Source: Heliocidaris tuberculata (lineage: Eukaryota; Echinodermata; Echinoidea; Camarodonta; Echinometridae). From it: a stretch of DNA of 64,000 nt. The stretch is taken from assembly GCA_025618425.1 (NCBI GenBank), contig CM046833.1, positions 36,901,774-36,965,773 on the forward strand, given 5' to 3'. A program made the translations under genes and the position numbers. The notes below the pieces were generated by a model. It was not told the origin of the DNA and searched no databases. It worked only from the letters and a program-made list of their open reading frames with translations. This document shows positions 58,025 through 64,000 of this stretch, in pieces. The stretch's first letter is position 1; each line of letters starts with the position of its first letter.

Positions 58025-58451
58025 TTTACCCTTTCAGGACAAGAATTATTCAAGGGCTAAATTGATCACTTTTCGTTCTTCAAATTGGCAACAATAATAT
58101 TTTCTTTTAGTGCTACATGGTTCTAATAAGGTGTATTAATGTCTTTGAGAACAATACATATGTCGTCAGGAATTTTGTCGAAAAAGTTGAAAAAGTTGCC
58201 AATTTTGATGAAAAACATGATTTTGAACCTGTCAATGTGTTGCCAATTTAAGGATTTTAAAGCTTATTGATTTTTAAATTCCTCGCATCAAACGCAATAT
58301 CGTCATGCAACAAAATGGGCATACAGTGTAGTGAGTGCAGAAATTTTTGTGTATTTCTACTCATGCATCTGGTATATAATTTCTTAGAGCTCTGAATCAA
58401 AAGTTATTGAGCCTAAGTGCAGAATGTGGTCAATAGTCTCGAAAGGGTTAG
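58025..58451 (+). mobile_element. TTAA-type MITE (piggyBac-like), copy 5
   Basis: CCCTTTCAGGACAAGAATTA at 58029 to CTCGAAAGGG at 58447. The flanking target sites have mutated (TTTA and TTAG). Same family as 371-787. Confidence 0.7.
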
Positions 58452-58650
58452 TGATCTCATACACTGTTGATTATTATGATCCACAATGGGGCCATCAGTA
58501 ATGGTGATAAAGCTGTCCTAATTAAGCCTCCTGCATGCAATTATAAATCATTACTTTATGATACAAATTTGTTACTCATTTACAATTATCATTGTGCCAT
58601 AATGATGGGGCCGAGAAGAGAATTTATGAGTGAAATACAGTAGTTTTTTG
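58450..58650 (+). repeat. Local duplication, copy 3 of 3
   Basis: GTGATCTCATACACTG, ATTATTATGATCCACAATGG, GGCCATCAGTAATGGTGATA, AAGCTGTCCTAATTAAGCC, in the same order as at 55690 and 56805, with more divergence. Confidence 0.6.
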
Positions 58651-58654
58651 TTTG

Positions 58655-60300
58655 TTATATATTTAGCACATGAAGTTCGTCACTTTTTCTCTACTTCATA
58701 GGACCCCTATTTAAAAGTGATGTTTTCTATATTTCATCTGTATGATTATCATTTTTCAGTTTTTTTATATTGAGTAAAATTTTATGATGTTGGTTTACAT
58801 ATACATGTATGTTTTTTTGGTGTTTTTTTTTACATATAATGGTTGAGTTACTAAATAAACATAAAATTTTGAATAGAACTGTATAACTAGAAACTGTTGT
58901 ATCCAAGAAACTTTCTTTCAAAATTTTACAAGTGATCCAGTTTTTCAAAAGATTTATGCCGAGAAGATTTTAGGGAGTCACAAATTAATATGTTTCAAAA
59001 AGGATCCCTTAAAATGGAGTTTGAAGAGAGGTCAGATGGTTTCAACAAGTTTAATATGCTATAAATTTGCTTCCCAATTTCCAAACTGCTTCCAGTGAAA
59101 TTTCATGTGTACTGTCCTTGACCCTGATGCAGTATTAATGCGTGACATTCCCCCTTTTCTTTCAGGTGGGTGGGGGATGGCATTCAAGATATTACTGATC
59201 CCTTAAACTTTACCAAAACTTCAAATTACCTTTAAAGCCAAATGCATGAATCCAAACGCTTTGAAAGCCTAGCAAGAGGAGCCCATTTTTGTCAGGCTAC
59301 TGCATCATCAAACTGGTTGCCTAGCAACCCGTAATCCATAATCCATGCCAGGATGGAGGGGTGCTGATCCCGCCCCTGCGTGAGGGCTCAGCTGAATGTT
59401 CACGATGCTTGTTTTTGAGATCTACGATTAGTCATTGAATTAAACGATTACCTCCTTGAACAGGTGAAAACATGGCCCTAGGGTGTAATTTCTGAGTAGT
59501 ATTAACCGCCATGGGATTTGGTTAATCTTTGTCCGTACTATCCCTTTTCAAAAAATAAAGAAGTTAAGATGTACATATACATTAAAGTGTTATTAACTTA
59601 CATGTACATACATGTACTACATATATGTTCAATTGTTATGTGAAACCCAAATTACTTGCAAGAGTAGAAACACATGTTCACAAATTACTACTAGTATCAA
59701 TAGGATTGATAGTCTGATAGCAGACACAAAATACTTGTCATTGGAAAATCCAATCATCATTTGCAAAATATCCCCAATATATCAGTGAACCTAATAATTT
59801 GCATACTTTCCAAAATGGATGTCTGCCATAAATTGTGTATTTGATAGAAAATTCATGCATGCGAAACTTTTGTAGAAGCACCCTAAAAGCTTACATGTAA
59901 TACTTCAAAGCTTCATGTACAAAATGTAATCTTCAATCTTTTCACATTGAGAACATTTCAATTAAGAGAAACAATTATTGTTTATCATGCAGTTCAGGGT
60001 TGTTAGGACCAGCAACATACATGTACATGTACATGTACATGTAAGTTACAAAGAGCTCACAAAAACTTGCTAGAAATCTCCATGTGAGTGACTGCATATG
60101 AAGCCCTCTGTTTTTCCCTGTACCCAAGTACCTTACACTGTTCACATGTGATGGGACAGTTTCTCTTGTCTTTCTTTGCTCATTAGTCATTTATTATGTA
60201 CATGTATCATACATTTTTTTACCAAAATATCATTATCATTTACAATGTAGAATGTACATGTATTTGTATTTTGTAGTCTTGAATATTCAATGTGGCTTCG
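58655..60300. other. Intron sequence without recognised genes
   Basis: AT-rich unique DNA with TACATGTA clusters (59580-59625, 60018-60045). No conserved frame. Confidence 0.4.
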
Positions 60301-60309
60301 AAAAAGGTT

Positions 60310-60535
60310 TGATTGTTTATTTAACCTGACTTCCAAGAGAGCATATTTGTGAGCAGTCGAGGGACGGATGGCTTCAAGTCCTCTGACTTCTCTCCGAGGG
60401 ACTTGGTAATGAGGATAAATGCCTTACCAAAGGGCACTAGTGCATCCACTCGGTTTTGAACCTGGGTCCTCCCGGTTATGAAACCGCTACTCTACCTCTG
60501 AGCCATCATGCCTCCTTTGAAGGTTGCTTTTGATT
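60310..60535 (-). mobile_element. tRNA-derived SINE
   Basis: On the minus strand: GGCATGATGGCTCAGAGGTA, GAGTAGCGGTTTCATAACC, GGGAGGACCCAGGTTCAAAA. The A box (TGGCTCAGAGG) and B box (GGTTCAAAACC) are at tRNA spacing. It is followed by GCACTAGTGCCCTTTGGTAA, GGCATTTATCCTC. The head is more tRNA-like than those at 44860 and 50527. Confidence 0.85.
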
Positions 60536-60570
60536 CTGCGTTAATTTATTATCCCTCTTCACCAGATGTT

Positions 60571-60722
60571 CAGGTCCCTGTTTCATAAAACTTGTTATCA
60601 ATGACAAGTTACAATAATTGTTATAAGCTACTGAAATCCTTGAATCTGATTGGCTGAGAGCAAATTTGTCATAGAAATGGGGCTGTTGTTATTGATAACA
60701 AGTTTTATGAAACAGGGCCCTG
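60571..60722. mobile_element. Palindromic MITE (CAGGGCCC / TTTCATAAAACTTG)
   Basis: CTGTTTCATAAAACTTGTTA and ATCAATGACAAGTTACAA are mirrored by TTGATAACAAGTTTTATGAA and ACAGGGCCCTGAAC. The centre CTACTGAAATCCTTG...ATCTGATTGGCTGAGAGC is the inverted form of that in 39188-39327, so the families are related. Confidence 0.8.
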
Positions 60723-60911
60723 AACTCAAGATTGTAGTATACCTTTAATTTCTATTTACTCTTCAGGCAAAGCGTACATTTGATTATTAGATGAGTCAGC
60801 TGCATGTAGAATTTATGGTTTACCAATTAATTACCATCACCTCCTTTCTTGACACTTCCATAGACACTCCCAAAGCATGTGGTTGATTTTGTTTTTTTGT
60901 TTTTCCTGCAG

Positions 60912-60969
60912 CGAAAAAGCTCCAGCCAAAGCAACAGATACCCAAAAGGAAAATGGGGGAGATACTGTG
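60912..60969 (+). CDS. PAG1-like: PAG1-like adaptor, short juxtamembrane exon
   Basis: A 58-base exon between TTTTTCCTGCAG and GTGAGTATTTG. The first C completes an Asp codon with the GA left by the exon at 51324. The rest is 19 codons, EKAPAKATDTQKENGGDTV, ending in phase 0. It is a charged, disordered linker just inside the membrane. Splice sites are strong on both sides and the phase fits both neighbours, which is the main support, since the peptide itself carries no domain. Confidence 0.75.
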
Positions 60970-61163
60970 GTGAGTATTTGGACTCGTTCTGTGCCGGTGT
61001 CACGTACAGTATGTGACAATAGCAGTTACTCAATGATTAGCCACTACTCCATGAGGAATTATGTATACTTATTTAACCAGTAGCAGTGCAGCGTCTCATT
61101 TTAGTGATGCTTTTGCATTATCTTCTGATCCAGAATGCTAGGGATTACACATTATACATGATC

Positions 61164-61297
61164 AGGGGCCTGTAACATAGAGAGATACAATCAATCTTAC
61201 GATCAATTGTACTCTTCAGTACATGGTTTGCCATAGATTTACGATCAATTGATATCAGTCGTAAGATTGATTTATCTCTTTATGTTACAGGCCCCAG
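61164..61297. mobile_element. Palindromic MITE (GGGGCCTGTAACATA)
   Basis: CAGGGGCCTGTAACATAGAG, AGATACAATCAATCTTACGA is mirrored by TCGTAAGATTGATTTATCTC, TTTATGTTACAGGCCCCAG. Further inner words ATCAATTGTA/TACGATCAATTG pair too. 134 bases. Confidence 0.85.
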
Positions 61298-61321
61298 AAA
61301 GAACAAAAATCACAGAAAATT

Positions 61322-61617
61322 TTGGGTCTATTTCCAATGCAGTACATTGTGCCGTCTACGAATAAGAGCGATTTTATTGTATCTAATCATCAAAGTCTCT
61401 AAACTGGCAAAATATTTTATCATTATTTTCATACACAAATTGGCAATTTTTCTGTTAAATTTTGCAATGTTCATGCAAATTGGTTCATTTAATAAACATT
61501 TCTATTTTTTTTTCAAACTATGTAGAAGTGGAAATTAAGAATAATTATTGCCAACTTGAGGAGGAAAACTGATTGATTTAGACCATAAGAAAACTCAGAA
61601 CTGCTATGGGTTAATTT
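61322..61617 (-). mobile_element. TTAA-type MITE, decayed inverted copy
   Basis: In reverse complement: TTAACCCATAGCAG, TCCTCCTCAAGTTGGCAATA, AAAATTGCCAATTTGTGT. This follows the order of the family at 371-787 with heavy divergence. Confidence 0.45.
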
Positions 61618-61627
61618 GATTTCATTT

Positions 61628-62220
61628 TATAAGCTCATCCGGCCCGAATGGGCAGATGAGCTTATGCCATGGCGAGGCGTCCGTCGTCCGTCCGTCCGTC
61701 CGTCCGTCCGTCCGTCCGTCCTTCGTCCCGTCCGTCCACAATTTCAAAATGCTTCTTCTTCGCCATTTCTTACCCGATTTTAATTCTGTTTGCTTTATAT
61801 GATAGCACTAGGTGGGGGATTCGAAACTTCTACACAGAATTTTGAAACTCATTAAATATGCTAATTTATGCGCATTTTTCGAAAATCGCAAAAATCGCTT
61901 CTTCTTCTTCATTTATTGACCGATTTTGATTTTTTTTGTTCCATCTGAAAGACTTTCACGAGGTTCATTGAACTTCTACACAGAATTTTGAAATTTTGTC
62001 TAGAAAATTATTTATGCTAATTTATGCGAAATTAATTAAAAATCACGAAAATTGCTTCTTCCTCATTTATTGACCGATTTTGATTTTTTTTGTTCCATCT
62101 GAAAGACTTTCATGAGGTTCATTGAATTTCTTCACAGAATTTTGAATTTTTGTGTAGAAAATTATTTATGCTAATTTATGTGAAAATTTATGCTAATTTA
62201 TGTGAAATTTATTTAAAAAA
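61628..62220 (+). mobile_element. Element with GCTCATC hairpin head and (GTCC)n core
   Basis: It starts with the hairpin AAGCTCATC...GATGAGCTT around CGGCCCGAATGGGCA, then ATGCCATGGCGAGGCGTCC and about nine GTCC units. Next come about three tandem units of roughly 140 bases (TTCTTCATTTATTGACCG, ATTTTGAT, CTTCTACACAGAATTTTGAA, ATTTATGCTAATTTATG). A hairpin head with a tetranucleotide core and tandem units resembles Helitron-like (DINE/pearl-type) non-autonomous elements. The far end is not defined. Confidence 0.5.
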
Positions 62221-62224
62221 AAAA

Positions 62225-63400
62225 AAACTGTTTGTTTTAACTCTTTGCCCTGTGCATTATGAAACCCATGGCTGCTGCATTATTTCAAAGGCTATAGCTT
62301 TATAAATTTGTACATGCTTTCTGTCGACGATCGTCAACAGAAGCGAGAACCCAGAAGTGACAGTGGTCGACAATAGCGGGTTATGAGTTTATAAAGACTT
62401 GAAACAGTGAGCGACAATGCACTGAAGCCACCCTTCAAATGCCCCAACCTTAAAATTCTTTTAATGTGTACACCAATGCATAAGTTATGTCATTCACTGC
62501 TTTTCTCTTTTATTACAAATCTTAACCTTCAAATCTCTCTCAATAAAGATTTCACAGTTGGTAGAGATACATGTACCTCACCTTGACTGACTTTATGCTT
62601 TATTTCAAGTTTCTCTTTCGCACAGTAAAACTATTAAAATTTACATTCCACAAAATCTTTTAACTCCAGTCGTCCAACTTGAGTTGTGAATTTCCAGACT
62701 TTCATTCATATCTACACGTCACTGTCTCCTTCCAACACCACATTTAGCCAGATTTGCAATAGGCACTTCATCATCTGTACATGCATTTAACCAATACATA
62801 TACATTTCGTGTATTCATTACAGTCTCAACTCAGTTCAAAGTACAAATTGCGTGAATTTCTTTGCTGGATGCCGGATGAGCGCCACATCATTGATGTGCT
62901 AGTTTCTACGTACTACATGTACATTATCATCATCAGACACAGATCACCAGTTGTGATGTACACATGAATGGATCATCACAAGCTTTATTTAAAACTCAGT
63001 GGAAACGTCTAATAAACTAATGCAATTGACATCAGTGTTGAAAGCATGAATCAGAGAATTCTAAATATGTATAAGAAATATATGAAATGGTATCGTAAAC
63101 ATTTTAAAAGAAAATCCCAGATTTCATTTACACTGACCACAGAGGGTCAAAATAAGTTGAATGTGCATGAATCGAATTATTTTTAGTAAGTTCATTGTCC
63201 ACATTTTTTCAGCGTCTTCTTTATTTTATGTCCCATTCAAAAAGGTCAAATACGAAGAAAAAAAAAATGGCTAAGAAAGGGAAGCAGAGGAAGCAGATAA
63301 GAAATGAGGAATAAAAGTTACTTGGCCTTAGTATTGAAATCTATAATGATCGTTGGACTTAGACTTTTAAAAAGAGCATTATTCCATTTTCTTTTGCACT
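62225..63400. other. Intron sequence before the last visible exon
   Basis: Unique AT-rich DNA. GAGCGCCACATCATTGATGTGC near 62878 contains a short palindrome. No other features supported. Confidence 0.4.
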
Positions 63401-63406
63401 TCTCAG

Positions 63407-63878
63407 TCTCCCCAAATCGATGACGAGGAGAAGGCCAGCCCTCCCAATGGGGACCCCAACTCCAGCCTCACCCAGTCAATGAGTATCAAGAACTCCCCAC
63501 CATCCCCTAATGGTGCTGCCTCCCCCACCGCTGAACCCTCCTCCCCGAACAACATCAAGCGCTCTTCCACCATTGACCGACGCCTCCCGGAGCTACCGCC
63601 CATGCAGTCCAAGGTACCGGACATCCAGGAGACCGAGGAAAACGACTACAACGGGACGTACGATACAATCAAAGACGACAAGAAGAAGGGTGCGGGTGCT
63701 GCCGGAGGGAGTCGCCGGTCGGCAACAGATGATGACCCCGCCTATAACAGCGTGGAAGACACCATGGGTGGGGCTGGTGTTACCAGGAAGGATGGGCCTG
63801 GTGGAGGTGTCGTAGCGGGGGCTGTAGGGGGATCAGCAGACTTGGAAGAGGATGGTGGGGATTATGCCAGTGTGAAAG
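63407..63878 (+). CDS. PAG1-like: PAG1-like adaptor, cytoplasmic tyrosine-motif exon
   Basis: A 472-base exon after TGCACTTCTCAG and before GTAGGATG, entering in phase 0 and leaving in phase 1. It encodes 157 residues of a disordered, Pro/Ser-rich tail. SP-rich text (1-50) is followed by RRLPELPP (59-65), a proline motif like one in vertebrate PAG1. Three tyrosine sites follow: YDTI (85-88), YNSV (113-116) and YASV (153-156), each after acidic residues. PAG1/Cbp is a raft adaptor phosphorylated by Src-family kinases that recruits CSK through a pY-S-x-V type site; the last two sites resemble that class. Overall sequence identity is low, as usual for adaptors, so LAX/NTAL-like adaptors remain possible. 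The protein continues beyond the right edge. Confidence 0.75.
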
Positions 63879-64000
63879 GTAGGATGTGGATTAAATTTTG
63901 GGGATTATTTCCTAGCTTAATGCCTTATTCAGACATGACAGGACAAACCAATTCAAGAACAGATGCAGCAAAATATAATCAGTTTTATGCCAAAAAGAAT

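Noticed and set aside
60480..60535. A functional tRNA gene
   Set aside because: A and B boxes are present but the acceptor stem does not pair and a SINE body follows, so it is a tRNA-derived SINE.

Overview
This window looks like animal nuclear DNA, most likely from an echinoderm and probably a sea urchin. It has intron-split genes with metazoan splice sites, tRNA-derived SINEs, LINE fragments, many small inverted-repeat transposons, TTAGGG-type telomere-like tracts, and a very high density of the octamer TACATGTA. The echinoid assignment is an inference from repeat style and gene content. No species can be named from the sequence alone. There are no bacterial operons, CRISPR arrays, rRNA genes or free-standing tRNA genes.

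Two host genes are supported. (1) On the minus strand is a platelet-activating-factor acetylhydrolase 1B catalytic subunit (PAFAH1B2/PAFAH1B3 type). Its start exon is at 18816-18884 and its second coding exon, with the Gly-Asp-Ser nucleophile, is at 922-1128. The remaining exons lie left of the window. Just upstream of exon 2 are two decayed copies of the same exon (about 1270-1413 and 1479-1580). (2) On the plus strand is a PAG1/Cbp-like transmembrane adaptor. It has a candidate signal-peptide exon (32118-32244), a membrane-span exon (51201-51324), a short exon (60912-60969) and a long tyrosine-motif exon (63407-63878), and it continues right of the window. All exon junctions agree in phase.

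Nearly everything else is mobile or tandem DNA. The 17.7 kb first intron of the PAFAH gene holds a palindromic foldback element (5581-8422) whose right arm is split by a 5'-truncated LINE with an intact 593-residue reverse transcriptase frame. It also holds a 10 kb structure (8575-18626) bounded by inverted arms that carry telomere-like CCCTA repeats. That structure is filled with several minisatellites, a perfect hAT-type MITE and a decayed L1/Tx1-like LINE.

Between the two genes lie a block with a scattered 14-base word (20494-22074), a mariner-type MITE (22591-23126), and a 5.8 kb inverted-terminal structure built from a 56-base hairpin minisatellite (23272-29039).

The PAG1-like introns (32-63 kb) hold a TTAA-flanked MITE family also seen near the left edge (seven copies in the window, two of them inverted), several GGGCCC-ended palindromic MITEs, three tRNA-derived SINEs, LINE tails, long (ATT)n, (ATC)n and (TA)n arrays, a 700-base CCCTCCCCT tract, a 2.5 kb element with 45-base inverted ends, and two more regions organised around scattered near-palindromic words. 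The most unusual signals are the inverted-terminal satellite elements, the three 'scattered word' regions, and the triplicated PAFAH exon.
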